A stretch of DNA of 64,000 nucleotides from positions 31,356-95,355 of the forward strand of contig NZ_MTQO01000026.1 of the NCBI RefSeq assembly GCF_001984155.1. The letters run 5' to 3'. This stretch comes from Actinosynnema sp. ALI-1.44. Its GTDB lineage: Bacteria; Actinomycetota; Actinomycetes; Mycobacteriales; Pseudonocardiaceae. Of the stretch, positions 1 to 8,966 are shown piece by piece (position 1 is the first letter of the stretch; every line of letters begins with the position of its first letter). The notes under the pieces were generated by a model that saw nothing but the letters and a program-made list of their open reading frames with translations, did no database searches and was not told the DNA's origin. The position numbers and the translations under genes were made by a program.

Positions 1-390
1 CGTGTGGTGCGCGCGGAGACGTTGCGGCTCAAGGAGTCCGACTTCGTCCTGGCCGCGCACACGATGGACGCGGGCGCCACGCGCATCCTCGCCCACCACA
101 TCCTGCCCAACGCGCTGTCGGCGATCATCGTGCAGGCGACGGTGATCATGCCGTCGGCGGTGCTCGGCGAGGCCATCCTGTCGTTCCTGGGCCTCGGCAT
201 CCAGCCACCCGACCCGAGCCTGGGCATCATGCTGTCCGACGCCCAGCAGTACCTGTTCCGCACGGTCTGGCCCGGCGTGTTCCCCGGTGTCGCCATCGCG
301 GTGATCTGCCTGGGGTTCAACCTGTTCGGTGACGCGCTGCGCGACGCACTCGATCCCAAGGCCCAGCGGGTGAGGAAAGGGAAGCGATGA
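1..390 (+). CDS. Dipeptide/oligopeptide ABC transporter permease (DppC-like), 3' part
   Basis: C-terminal ~129 residues of an inner-membrane permease; the reading frame is open to the window edge, so the 5' end lies outside. The visible part has the binding-protein-dependent transport layout: a helix entering the EAA-type loop (ILSFLGLGIQPPDPSLG), which contacts the ATPase, followed by a final hydrophobic helix (GVAIAVICLGFNLFGDALRD) and a basic tail. The sequence FLGLGxQPPxPSLG is characteristic of the DppC/OppC/NikC family. The fused ATPase gene follows 146 bp downstream on the same strand, which supports a peptide or nickel import operon. The substrate cannot be told from this fragment. 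Confidence 0.9.
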   Translation, partial: RVVRAETLRLKESDFVLAAHTMDAGATRILAHHILPNALSAIIVQATVIMPSAVLGEAILSFLGLGIQPPDPSLGIMLSDAQQYLFRTVWPGVFPGVAIAVICLGFNLFGDALRDALDPKAQRVRKGKR

Positions 391-536
391 CACCCTTTGT
401 GTCCACCCCGAAGGCCACGTGGCACCCAACCGCACCTCAGGGGAACGTGGTGCGAACCAGCCACCGGTACGCGCCGAACTGAACGGTGCCGGCCCAAGGT
501 GACCATGCGTCGAAATTTCGGGGAGGCGGAACTGTC

Positions 537-2111
537 ATGACCGAGCCGTTGCTGGAGGTCGACGACCTCGAAGTGTCCTTCGGGGACGTGCCCGCCGTGC
601 GCGGCGCCGGTTTCCGGCTGATGCCGGGCGAGCGGGTGGCCGTGGTGGGCGCGTCCGGGTCCGGCAAGTCGACGACCGCGCACGCGATCATGGGCCTCCT
701 GCCGGGAACCGGTCACGTCACGAGCGGCCGGATCCGCTTCCGCGGCGAGGACGTCACGCACGCCGGGGAGCACCGGTTGCGCCGGTTGCGCGGCCGGGAG
801 ATCGGCCTGGTGCCGCAGGACCCGATGTCGAACCTGAACCCGGTGTCGCGCGTCGGCCACCAGGTCGCCGAGACCCTGGTGGCACACGGCCTGGCCGGTC
901 GCGGGGAGGCGAAACGGCGTGCCGTGGAGATCCTGGCCGAGGCCGGGCTGCCCGACCCGGCCAGGCGCGCACGCCAGTACCCGCACGAGTTCTCCGGCGG
1001 CATGCGCCAGCGCGTGCTGATCGCGATCGGCCTGGCCTGCCGCCCGGACCTGTTGATCGCCGACGAACCGACCTCCGCGCTGGACGTGACCGTGCAGCGG
1101 CAGATCCTCGACCACCTCGAGAAGCTGACCCAGGACCTGGGCACGGCCCTGCTGCTGGTCACGCACGACCTCGGCCTCGCCGCCGACCGGGCCGACCACG
1201 TCGTGGTGATGTCGGACGGGCAGGTGGTCGAAACCGGCCCGGCACGAGAGATCCTGACCGATCCGGAGCACGAGTACACCCGGCGGCTCGTGGCGGCAGC
1301 ACCCTCCCTGACCACGACCACGCACCGGTCCGCGCCCGCCGCCGAACCCGTGCTCGAAGTGGCCGGAGTGTCCAAGGAGTACCGAATCAGGGGCGGCGGC
1401 GGTGCGCTGCGGGCGGCCGACGACGTGTCGTTCACCGTGCGGCGCGGCCAGACGACCGCGATCGTCGGCGAATCCGGCTCGGGCAAGACGACGACCGCCC
1501 ACATGGTGCTCGGTCTGGTCGCCCCGACCTCGGGCACCATCCAGCTCGACGGCACCGACGTGACGGCGGGCCGGCGGACGGCCCGCCGGGCCATGCAGGC
1601 GGTGTTCCAGGACCCGTACGGCTCGCTCGACCCGATGTTCACAGTGGAGCGTCTGATCACCGAACCGCTGCGGATCTTCGGCATCGGCGACCGCTCGTCG
1701 CGCCGGGCCCGGGTCGCCGAACTGCTCGACCAAGTCGGACTGACACCGTCGATGGCCCAGCGCTACCCGAACGAGCTGTCCGGCGGTCAACGGCAGCGCG
1801 TCGCGATCGCCCGCGCCCTCGCACCGTCACCACGTCTCGTGGTCTGCGACGAGGCCGTGTCGGCGTTGGATGTCCTTGTCCAGGACCAGATCCTGCGGCT
1901 GCTGGAGTCGCTGCAGCAGGAACTGGGGCTGAGCTACCTGTTCATCTCCCACGACCTCGCCGTGGTCCGGTCGATCGCCCACGACGTCGTGGTCATGCGC
2001 AACGGCCGGGTGGTCGAACAGGGGCCGGTCGCGCAGGTCCTCGGCTCCCCTGCCGATCCGTACACCCAGCAGCTGCTCGACGCGATTCCCGGCGCGGGGG
2101 TGTTCAGCTGA
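537..2111 (+). CDS. Fused double ATPase subunit of a peptide/nickel ABC importer (DppD-DppF type)
   Basis: A 524-residue protein with two complete ABC ATPase domains in one chain, covering the roles of separate DppD and DppF. Domain 1 has Walker A GASGSGKST (~39-47), signature FSGGMRQR and Walker B LLIADEP. Domain 2 has Walker A GESGSGKTT (~311-319), signature LSGGQRQR and VVCDEA. The ATG at 537 is preceded by GGGAGG; a longer open frame starts at 486 but has no ribosome binding site. Domain 2 has DEAV in place of the usual DEPT after Walker B. It presumably powers the permease encoded just upstream. The 3' end overlaps the convergent DUF6882 gene by 8 bp. Confidence 0.93.
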   Translation: MTEPLLEVDDLEVSFGDVPAVRGAGFRLMPGERVAVVGASGSGKSTTAHAIMGLLPGTGHVTSGRIRFRGEDVTHAGEHRLRRLRGREIGLVPQDPMSNLNPVSRVGHQVAETLVAHGLAGRGEAKRRAVEILAEAGLPDPARRARQYPHEFSGGMRQRVLIAIGLACRPDLLIADEPTSALDVTVQRQILDHLEKLTQDLGTALLLVTHDLGLAADRADHVVVMSDGQVVETGPAREILTDPEHEYTRRLVAAAPSLTTTTHRSAPAAEPVLEVAGVSKEYRIRGGGGALRAADDVSFTVRRGQTTAIVGESGSGKTTTAHMVLGLVAPTSGTIQLDGTDVTAGRRTARRAMQAVFQDPYGSLDPMFTVERLITEPLRIFGIGDRSSRRARVAELLDQVGLTPSMAQRYPNELSGGQRQRVAIARALAPSPRLVVCDEAVSALDVLVQDQILRLLESLQQELGLSYLFISHDLAVVRSIAHDVVVMRNGRVVEQGPVAQVLGSPADPYTQQLLDAIPGAGVFS

Positions 2112-2826
2112 CGCCTGCCTTTGCCTTTTCGTTGCCGATGGACATGGCGACGACCTGGTTGCGCTCGTTGAACCGGATGTTGGCGGAGACGTCGGCGTTG
2201 CTGATGCGCGTGACCTGCCCGTTGTGGGCGACGTCGAGCCCGCGGCGTTGGGCGTAGGAGACGATTCCCCGGCGCTGGTCGTGGAACGTCAGCTCGGCCG
2301 TGCCCTGCTGCAGGACGCGGCTGAACCGCGGGAACTCCGGCTCGGGCAGCCGGAAGTCCGGGTGGTCGAGCAGGAAACCGGCCCGCGTTCCACCGCCGAC
2401 CGGGCCCTGGTAGCCGGTGTACCGCCCGGTCACGGCCTTGGTCGCCTCCATCATCAGCGACGCGACCACCGCCGGGTCGGTCGGCGCGCCGGGCAGCGCG
2501 GCGAACGGCACCTCGGCGTTGGCCAGCTCGGGGACACCATGGCGCTCACCGAACTGCTTGGCCTCGTTCGCGGCACGCAGGATGTCCTCGCGGTAGCCCG
2601 CGGGGTTCGCCCACGCCCACAGCCAGGACTGGGGCCCTGGCGCGGCGGTGCCGAGCATCTGCACGTCGGTGCACGACGTGACCACGTCCTCGGGCGAGGT
2701 CAGCTCGAACCGCGCCTCGTCGAGGTTCATCTTCCACGAGGCCAGGCCGACGACGTCGAACAGGCGGAGCTGGTACTCCAGGGAGATGAGTGCGGCGTCG
2801 TCCTGGAGGGCGGTGAACGTGATCAC
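2104..2826 (-). CDS. DUF6882-like protein
   Basis: A 240-residue cytoplasmic protein of unknown function. The pattern (early DDAALISLEYQL segment, WKMNLDEARFEL, repeated tryptophans in SWLWAWANP, a central EVPFAAL, and a C-terminal region rich in short beta strands) resembles the DUF6882 family of actinobacteria as I remember it. The chosen start is GTG at 2826, where homology-like sequence begins. The frame stays open upstream into trpF, and no strong ribosome binding site decides the start. It lies 50 bp after trpF on the same strand, so the two may be co-transcribed. No catalytic motif is evident. Confidence 0.7.
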   Translation of the reverse strand: MITFTALQDDAALISLEYQLRLFDVVGLASWKMNLDEARFELTSPEDVVTSCTDVQMLGTAAPGPQSWLWAWANPAGYREDILRAANEAKQFGERHGVPELANAEVPFAALPGAPTDPAVVASLMMEATKAVTGRYTGYQGPVGGGTRAGFLLDHPDFRLPEPEFPRFSRVLQQGTAELTFHDQRRGIVSYAQRRGLDVAHNGQVTRISNADVSANIRFNERNQVVAMSIGNEKAKAGVS

Positions 2827-2876
2827 CGCGCCACCGTAGGGGACAGCGGGAGCCGCTGCGGGGCGATTGGCGGAAA

Positions 2877-3473
2877 TTACCCTTTCGCCGTCTTGACGAA
2901 CGCCCGGATCAGCTGGTGGTCCTTCACGCCCCGGGTGGATTCGACGCCGCTGGAGACGTCGACGCCCCACGGGCTGGCGGCTTCGATCGCGGCCGAGACG
3001 TTCGCGGGCGTCAAGCCGCCCGCCAGCAGCCAGGTCCCGCTCGGCCGTGACCCGGTGAGCGCGGCGAGGTCCCAGGTCTCCCCCGATCCGGCGACCGGGG
3101 AGTCCAGCAGCAGCATGTCCTCGCCGTACCTGCCGACCGTGACGTCCGTGTCCTCGGTGAGGGAGGTCGCCCGGATCAGCCGGTACGGCTCGCCCGCCAG
3201 CTCCTCGAACGCCGCCGCCGGGTAGTCGCCGTGCAACTGCACCGCGCCGACGCCCGCGTCGAGCGCGATCCGTCCAGCCTGCGCCGCCGGGATACCCGCG
3301 AACACACCGACGGTCAGCACCGTGTCCGGGATGTCGGCGACCAGGCCGCGGACCGTCTCGGCGTCGACCTGGCGGACACTCCTGGTGAAGACGAACCCGA
3401 CCGCGTCAGCCCCGGCGCTCACCGAGACCTCGACGTCGGCCGACGTCCGCAACCCGCACACCTTCACGAACAC
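2877..3473 (-). CDS. trpF: Phosphoribosylanthranilate isomerase
   Basis: A 198-residue TIM-barrel enzyme converting N-(5'-phosphoribosyl)anthranilate to 1-(o-carboxyphenylamino)-1-deoxyribulose-5-phosphate in tryptophan synthesis. It shows the N-terminal KVCGLR motif carrying the catalytic Cys, VQLHG, the Asp-containing strand LLLDS, LAGGLTP and the phosphate-binding end GVDVSSGVE. Length is normal for the family. It stands alone, away from other trp genes, so the window does not show an operon; a separate trpF is common in actinobacteria, where PriA can supply the same activity. A paralogue devoted to a secondary pathway cannot be excluded. Confidence 0.94.
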   Translation of the reverse strand: MFVKVCGLRTSADVEVSVSAGADAVGFVFTRSVRQVDAETVRGLVADIPDTVLTVGVFAGIPAAQAGRIALDAGVGAVQLHGDYPAAAFEELAGEPYRLIRATSLTEDTDVTVGRYGEDMLLLDSPVAGSGETWDLAALTGSRPSGTWLLAGGLTPANVSAAIEAASPWGVDVSSGVESTRGVKDHQLIRAFVKTAKG

Positions 3474-3515
3474 TCCGAAAACGATACAGCGCGGACAGCC
3501 CCGACCAGCACGACC

Positions 3516-4769
3516 TCACGAGGGTTCTCCTGCGGACTCCTTGATCCGCATCGCGAGAAACGCCCGTTCCGCCTCGTTGTCCGCCAGTTCCATGGCGTTG
3601 CGGTACGCGGCCGCGGCTTCGGTGTGCCGTCCGAGCCTGCGCAGGAAATCGGCCTTGATCGCGGCCGTGTAGCGGTAGCCCGTCAGCAACTTGTCCCGTT
3701 CGAGCTTCTCGACTTCCCGCAGGGCCACGCCGGGACCGTCCACCATGGCCACTGCCACCGTCCGGTTGAGCGCCACGACCGGTGACGGCCAGACGCGCAG
3801 GAGTTCGTCGTACAGGACCAGGATCTCGTTCCAGTCCGTGTCCTCGTAGGACGGCGCCGTGGCGTGCACAGCCGCTATCGCCGCCTGCAACGAGAAACGC
3901 CCGGGACGACCACCGCGCAGCGCGGCGACGACCAACTGGTGTCCCTCCGCGATGGCCGCCTGGTCCCATTGCGACCGGTCCTGGTCCTCCAGCAGCAACA
4001 GCCGCCCGTCGGGATCCGTGCGCGTGGCCCGGCGAGCGTGGTTCACCAGCAGCAACGCCAACAAGCCGCGCACCTCGCGCTCGTCGGGCATCAGCCCGTG
4101 CAGCATCCGGCCGAGGTCCACGGCACGCTCGGCCAGGTCAGCACGGGTGAGCGTGTCACCCGACGGCGCGGTGTGGCCGGTGGTGAACAGCAGGTGGATC
4201 ACGGTCAGCACGGCGTCCAGCCGGTCAGGCAACTCGGTGGCCTCCGGCACCCGGAACGAGATGCTCGCCGCCACGATCTTCTTCTTGGCCCTGGTGATCC
4301 GGGCGGCCACGGTGGCCTCCGGCACGAGGAACGCCTGCGCGATGTCCGGCGTCGCCACGCCGCACACCAGGCGCAGGGTGAGCGCGATCCTGGCGTCCGT
4401 GCTCAGCGCCGGGTGGCAGCACATGAAAACCAGCCGCAGCGTGTCGTCGCGGACGACCGACCCGCCGGTGAAGCTCACCTCGTCGACGTCGTCCTCGGCC
4501 AGCAGCGGCATCTTGGTCCGGAAGACCTGGGCACGGCGCAACACGTCCAGCGCGTTGCGGCGTGCCGTGGTGACCAGCCACGCGCCCGGGTTCGCCGGGA
4601 CACCACTCGTGGTCCACGCGTTGAGCGCGGAGACGTAGGCGTCCTGCACGCATTCTTCGGCCAGGTCCAGATCGCCTGCGACACGCACCGTCGCGGCGAG
4701 CACAGCGGCCCACTCCCGTCGATGCGCGTCGGCCACGGCGCGCTGGACGACACCCGGATGTGCGGTCAC
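3516..4769 (-). CDS. ECF42-type RNA polymerase sigma factor with TPR-like C-terminal extension
   Basis: A 417-residue extracytoplasmic-function sigma factor. The N-terminal ~170 residues hold region 2 (DLAEECVQDAYVSALNAW, then NPGAWLVTTARRNALD) and region 4 (ATPDIAQAFLVPEATVAARI). The rest is the long DUF6596/TPR-like extension (LLFTTGH, VALNRTVAVAMVDGPG, DFLRRLGRHTEAAAAYRNA) typical of the ECF42 group, which lacks a classical anti-sigma factor. The GTG start overlaps the stop of the upstream DGPF gene (GTGA), implying translational coupling. A longer open frame to 4856 was rejected because it runs through that gene. Targets normally include the coupled DGPF gene itself. Confidence 0.92.
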   Translation of the reverse strand: MTAHPGVVQRAVADAHRREWAAVLAATVRVAGDLDLAEECVQDAYVSALNAWTTSGVPANPGAWLVTTARRNALDVLRRAQVFRTKMPLLAEDDVDEVSFTGGSVVRDDTLRLVFMCCHPALSTDARIALTLRLVCGVATPDIAQAFLVPEATVAARITRAKKKIVAASISFRVPEATELPDRLDAVLTVIHLLFTTGHTAPSGDTLTRADLAERAVDLGRMLHGLMPDEREVRGLLALLLVNHARRATRTDPDGRLLLLEDQDRSQWDQAAIAEGHQLVVAALRGGRPGRFSLQAAIAAVHATAPSYEDTDWNEILVLYDELLRVWPSPVVALNRTVAVAMVDGPGVALREVEKLERDKLLTGYRYTAAIKADFLRRLGRHTEAAAAYRNAMELADNEAERAFLAMRIKESAGEPS

Positions 4770-5095
4770 ATCTCGTGCAGCGGCCGGATCTCGATCCCGC
4801 CGTCCATGATCGGCAGCAGCTTGCCGATCGCGATCGCCTGGTCGAGGTCGCGGCACTCGACCACGAAGAAGCCCGCGATGGTCTCCTTGCCCTCGATGAA
4901 CGGGCCGTCGGTGATCGCGCCGCCCTTCTGCAGTGTGGTGGCGGTGCTGCCCGGCTGCATCGGGTACTCGGAGACGATCCGCGCGCCCATCGCCTCGATC
5001 TTCTCCGGCGCCGCGAGGTTGGCCGCCATGACGTCCGCCGGGATGTCCTCGATCGGGATCTCGTTCTCGTAGATCAGAAACGCGTACTGCGGCAT
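4766..5095 (-). CDS. YciI/DGPF-domain protein, partner of the ECF42 sigma factor
   Basis: A 109-residue protein of the YCII-related (DGPF) family: N-terminal YAFLIYENE strand, the signature ITDGPFIEGKETIAGFFVVE, and a C-terminal region with EIRPLHEM. DGPF genes sit next to ECF42 sigma genes across actinobacteria and are their usual regulatory target; the biochemical function of the protein is unsettled. It is the first gene of a two-gene operon, and its TGA overlaps the GTG of the sigma gene. The start ATG follows AGGATCG. The 218 bp upstream form the divergent promoter region shared with the MFS exporter; I could not identify an ECF42 promoter there with certainty. Confidence 0.92.
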   Translation of the reverse strand: MPQYAFLIYENEIPIEDIPADVMAANLAAPEKIEAMGARIVSEYPMQPGSTATTLQKGGAITDGPFIEGKETIAGFFVVECRDLDQAIAIGKLLPIMDGGIEIRPLHEM

Positions 5096-5313
5096 CCGGG
5101 CGATCCTGCCTTTGTCCTTGGGGTCAGTCCAGGGGACGTGCGCGAATGAGTCGACTGAGTCGTCGGCCAGTGTGGCACAGGCCGGGAACTCACCCCGATC
5201 TTAACCCGTTCGGCGTAATCCGAAAACCGCTCGAAGGCCGTTGTTGAATCGCCGTCCCTTCGCTCGTCGTGTGAGTAGGACCCACCCCCACACGCGAAAC
5301 CGGAGGACGCAGG

Positions 5314-6858
5314 GTGACTACCGATCAGGCCCCGCCCAGGGCCGGTCGCCGGGAATGGGCCGGCGTGCTGGCCCTGTCCCTGGCTACCTTGATGATCACG
5401 TTCGACATGTTCGTGCTGCTGCTCGCCCTGCCCGAGATCACGGCGGACCTGCGGCCGAGCACCGTCCAGCAGCTGTGGATCATAGATGTCTACGGCTTCA
5501 TGGTCGGTGGCTTCCTGATCACGATGGGAACGCTCGGTGACCGGATCGGCAGGCGCAAGCTGCTGATGATCGGTACCGCTTGTTTCGCGGTCGCGTCGGC
5601 GCTGTGCGCGTACTCCACCAGCGCGGAGATGTTGATCGCCGCCCGAGCGCTGCTCGGCGTCGCGGGTGCGACGCTGGCACCGTCCACACTGTCGCTGATC
5701 ATCACCATGTTCCCCGACCCCAGGCAGATGGGCCAGGCCATCGGCGTCTGGGCGGGCGGGTTCACGCTCGGCGCGATCCTCGGCCCGGTCGTCGGCGGCC
5801 TGATGCTGGCGAGCTTCTGGTGGGGCTCGGTGTTCCTGGTCGGCATCCCGGTGATGGTGCTGCTGTTCGTGCTGCTGCCGGTCCTGGTGCCGGAGTTCAA
5901 GGACGCGAGCGCGGGCAGGCTGGACCTGGTGAGCGCCCTGCTGTCGGTCGTCGCGATGATCGCGTTCATCTACGGTCTCAAGGAGGTCGCCCGCCACGGC
6001 TGGGACGACGTCGTGCCGATCGTCATCGGGCTCGTGGGCATCGCGCTCGCCGTGGTGTTCGTCCGGCGCCAACTGCACCAGACCAACCCGTTCATGGACC
6101 TGAAGCTGTTCGGCAACCGGTCCTTCAGCACGATGCTGGGCGGATTGGTGCTGTACGCGCTCATCGGCGCGTCGAGCATGTTCTTCATCACCCAGTTCCT
6201 GCAGTCGGTGTCCGGCATGTCGCCGTTGACGGCCGCGCTGTGCCTGTTGCCGGGTATGGCGGTGGCCACCGTCGCCGCGACCGTGACGCCCGTCGTCGGG
6301 CAGAAGATCCGGCCCGCCTACCTCATCTCGGGCGGTCTGGTCTGTGTCGCCGTCGTGTTCGCGTGGTTCAGCCGGCTCGAACCGAACTCCAGTCCGGCCG
6401 TGCTGATCATCGGCTTCGCGATCATGGGACTGGGTGAGGCGCCGCTGCTGACGCTGGGCACGAACCTCGTGGTCGGGTCGGCGCCGCCGGAGAAGGCCGG
6501 TCAGTCCTCGTCGATGACGCAGGTCGCCAACGAGGCGGGCGCCTCGCTCGGTGTCGCGGTCATGGGCAGCATCGGCGCGGCGGTGTACGTCGCGCACCTC
6601 AACGACTCCGCTCCGTCCGGAGTGGACACCGCGGCGCTCGGCGCCGCACGGGAGAACGTGGCCAGTGCGCTGACGGTCGCCGGTGACCTGCCCGCGAACG
6701 TCGGCAGCCAGCTGACGGAAGCGGCGAAGGCGTCGTTCACCAGCGGGATGACCACGTTCGCGGTGATCTGCGTCGTGGTCATCCTCGTCGCCGCGGTCCT
6801 GATCACCGCACTGCTACGGCACGTACCACCAACCGGCCAGGAAGGACACCATGCGTAA
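5314..6858 (+). CDS. MFS multidrug exporter, DHA2 (14-TMS, EmrB/QacA-like)
   Basis: A 514-residue inner-membrane drug:H+ antiporter. About 14 hydrophobic segments are visible. Family signatures are the motif A loop GTLGDRIGRRKLL after TM2, LWIIDVYGFMVGGFLI in TM1-2 (motif D1), and GAILGPVVGG in TM5 (motif C of exporters). The GTG start at 5314 is supported by GGAGG about 10 bp upstream. The gene is divergent from the DGPF/ECF42 pair and overlaps the next reductase gene by 8 bp, so the two are an operon. Substrates are unknown; DHA2 members often export antiseptics or endogenous antibiotics. Confidence 0.93.
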   Translation: MTTDQAPPRAGRREWAGVLALSLATLMITFDMFVLLLALPEITADLRPSTVQQLWIIDVYGFMVGGFLITMGTLGDRIGRRKLLMIGTACFAVASALCAYSTSAEMLIAARALLGVAGATLAPSTLSLIITMFPDPRQMGQAIGVWAGGFTLGAILGPVVGGLMLASFWWGSVFLVGIPVMVLLFVLLPVLVPEFKDASAGRLDLVSALLSVVAMIAFIYGLKEVARHGWDDVVPIVIGLVGIALAVVFVRRQLHQTNPFMDLKLFGNRSFSTMLGGLVLYALIGASSMFFITQFLQSVSGMSPLTAALCLLPGMAVATVAATVTPVVGQKIRPAYLISGGLVCVAVVFAWFSRLEPNSSPAVLIIGFAIMGLGEAPLLTLGTNLVVGSAPPEKAGQSSSMTQVANEAGASLGVAVMGSIGAAVYVAHLNDSAPSGVDTAALGAARENVASALTVAGDLPANVGSQLTEAAKASFTSGMTTFAVICVVVILVAAVLITALLRHVPPTGQEGHHA

Positions 6859-7432
6859 TCTCATCGTTTCCATGCAGCAGACCTTGAACGGCTTCGGCAC
6901 CGATCCCGGTGACCGGATGGAGTGGGTCAGGATCTCGGCGCAGACGTGGGAGTTCACCCACTGGATCCACCAGACGTGCGACGCCGTGGTGCTGGGCAGG
7001 AAGATGTACGAGGACTTCCTCGGCTTCTGGCCGGAGGCGGCCGAGGACGCGTCGGACACCGACCTGGCCAGGCATGCCAGGTGGTTCAGGGACGTGCAGA
7101 AGTACGTCGTCTCGTCCACGCTGGCTGAAGCCGACCCGGCGTGGCCGCGTACCGAGATCCTCGGCGGCGTCGAGCAGATCAAGCCCATCAAGGAGCAGGA
7201 CGGCAAGAACCTGGTGATCTTCGGCGGGATCGACGTGCTGAACTCGTTCGCCGAAGCGGACCTGATCGACGACTACCACCTGCACGTGAACCCGTCCACC
7301 ATCCCGGCGGGCAGGCCGCTGATCCACACCGGGGTCGACCTCGACCTGGCCGCGGTGCAGACGCACAAGACGGGCACCGTGGTGCTGCACTACACGCGCT
7401 CCCGGAACGGCGAGGCCCGGCCCGGTTCCTGA
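6851..7432 (+). CDS. Dihydrofolate reductase-like (RibD C-terminal domain) protein
   Basis: A 193-residue protein of the DHFR/RibD_C superfamily. It shows MRNLIVSMQQTLNGFGT at the start, the cofactor-side segment VVLGRKMYEDF, LVIFGGIDVLNSF (the glycine-rich NADPH-binding strand) and DDYHLHVNP near the end. Such small actinobacterial members are presumed NAD(P)H-dependent reductases of unknown substrate and should not be read as the housekeeping DHFR. Its start overlaps the exporter stop by 8 bp, suggesting translational coupling. A GC-rich inverted repeat lies over the stop codon (CCCGGT...ACCGGG, about 7421-7451) and may be a terminator. Confidence 0.88.
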   Translation: MRNLIVSMQQTLNGFGTDPGDRMEWVRISAQTWEFTHWIHQTCDAVVLGRKMYEDFLGFWPEAAEDASDTDLARHARWFRDVQKYVVSSTLAEADPAWPRTEILGGVEQIKPIKEQDGKNLVIFGGIDVLNSFAEADLIDDYHLHVNPSTIPAGRPLIHTGVDLDLAAVQTHKTGTVVLHYTRSRNGEARPGS

Positions 7433-7940
7433 CCCCCAGCGGGGACCGGGCCTTCCGTGCCCGTGCAGGACGTCCGGCCCGTACGGCTCGGTGCCAGATC
7501 CGAACCGTACGTGCCGGGCGACGGAACGTCTAAAGTAGACACAGCTGAGCACCGAGTTGCTCGCGGGGTGGCAGTGGCGGAACAGGGACGCGCTGTACCA
7601 CTATTCGGGTGAGACCGGCGACCGAATTAGTCCGATCGTGGTGGCCGAAAGAGCAATATTGAAGAGATTCAGCAATTTCACCGTGCATCACGGGAAACCG
7701 GGCAACGGTGACTATGCTGGGAAACATGGCACCCAGACGCTCCCCCTGCGACGGGTGCACGACTGCGCGGACACGTAATACGTTCGACACGGATGTCCTG
7801 ACGCCACACACCATCCTGCACCGCATTCGTTCGTTGTGCGAGGCGCTCGAATTCAGGCCCGGTCGGTACCGGGCACTGGCCGGGTAGTCGCCTTCCGCAC
7901 GGAGGTCATCGCTTCCGCACTCGCATTCCGGGAGAACTTG
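7433..7940. other. Gene-free interval before a membrane-protein gene
   Basis: About 500 bp with no convincing coding region. A 73-codon open frame (7557-7778) lacks a ribosome binding site and any recognisable sequence. The first part is GC-rich; from about 7620 to 7720 the base composition becomes clearly more A/T-rich (for example ttgaagagattcagcaattt), which would suit promoters for the gene starting at 7941. No operator dyad stood out. Confidence 0.5.
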
Positions 7941-8906
7941 GTGACGCGTTCCGTTCCGACACAAGCACTTCAACCCGAAGCCACGTCGAGTCTCGTCTCC
8001 GGGCACTTCCCGCGCAGGCGCGGTCTCGTCCTACTGCTCAGCGCGGTGGCGGGCTTTGCGCTGACGGTGATCTGGTCAGCCGAGTTCGTGGACTCCACGA
8101 TCGGCGACTCCGTGGCCAACACCCTGCTGGGCCACGACGCCAAGCAGACACCGATCACCGGGATCGCCGCCGGGATCCTGTTCGCCTTCGTCTCCGGCCT
8201 GGCGGGTACGTTCACCGCCTGCAACATCGCGGCCTTCGGTGCGGTCGCCCCGCTGCTCGGTTCGACGGGCAGCCGGTGGCGACGCGTGGCCCACACACTG
8301 AAACCGTTGGGCTGGCTGGCCGTCGGCATGCTCGTGGTGTCGGCGGTGTACGGCTTCGTCGTCGGCGTCGTCGGCACACGGATGCCGCAGTTCGACACCG
8401 CGGCGGTCCCGCCCGGCGTGCTGTCCGCGCGTTCGGTGCAGTCACTGGTCGTGTTCGGGCTGATCGGCTTGGTCATGCTCTACCTGGGCTTGGCCGCCCT
8501 CGGCTACGTTCGTGATCCGTTCCGCCGCGTCACCCGCCGATTCCCCAACGCTCCCATGGTGTTCATGGGCGCGTTGATCGGCGCCTTCCTGATCGGCCGC
8601 CCGTTCCCGTTGTTCCGGCAGATGTTCCGGGACGCGGCTGAAAGCCACAACCCGCTGTACGGGATCGCCGCGTTCTGCCTGCAGTCGTTGGGCAACATCG
8701 TCATCATGGTGGTGCTGTTCCTCGTGCTGACGCTGGTGACCGGCGAGCGGTTACGGCGCTGGCTGACCAACGACCCGCGCAGGCTCACGGTGGTCGTCGC
8801 GGCGTCGTTGATCGTCGCGGGCGTGTTCACGTTCCTCTACTGGGACGTACGGATGCTCGCGCGCAGGGACATCATCCCCTGGTACCCGACCGCGCCGTGG
8901 AGTTGA
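7941..8906 (+). CDS. Polytopic membrane protein of unknown function
   Basis: A 321-residue protein with about seven or eight hydrophobic helices and Arg/Lys-rich loops. The GTG start at 7941 has GGGAG about 7 bp upstream; a longer open frame from 7836 lacks one. Notable segments are FAFVSGLAGTFTACNIAAFG, where a Cys lies inside a glycine-rich helix, and a conserved-looking loop GRPFPLFRQMFRDAAESHNP between helices. The first recalls the thiol-redox membrane proteins CcdA/DsbD, but the second catalytic Cys is absent and I do not assign that function. It is the first of several membrane-protein genes up to 11.5 kb that may belong together. Confidence 0.75.
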   Translation: MTRSVPTQALQPEATSSLVSGHFPRRRGLVLLLSAVAGFALTVIWSAEFVDSTIGDSVANTLLGHDAKQTPITGIAAGILFAFVSGLAGTFTACNIAAFGAVAPLLGSTGSRWRRVAHTLKPLGWLAVGMLVVSAVYGFVVGVVGTRMPQFDTAAVPPGVLSARSVQSLVVFGLIGLVMLYLGLAALGYVRDPFRRVTRRFPNAPMVFMGALIGAFLIGRPFPLFRQMFRDAAESHNPLYGIAAFCLQSLGNIVIMVVLFLVLTLVTGERLRRWLTNDPRRLTVVVAASLIVAGVFTFLYWDVRMLARRDIIPWYPTAPWS

Positions 8907-8966
8907 CACCGCGACCGGAAACCCGGAACTGAAAACACTGGAAGACAGGCGATGCCGACCAGAACC

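Noticed and set aside
7557..7778. 73-codon plus-strand frame in the 7.4-7.9 kb gap
   Set aside because: No ribosome binding site, no recognisable pattern, and it spans the A/T-richer promoter-like stretch.
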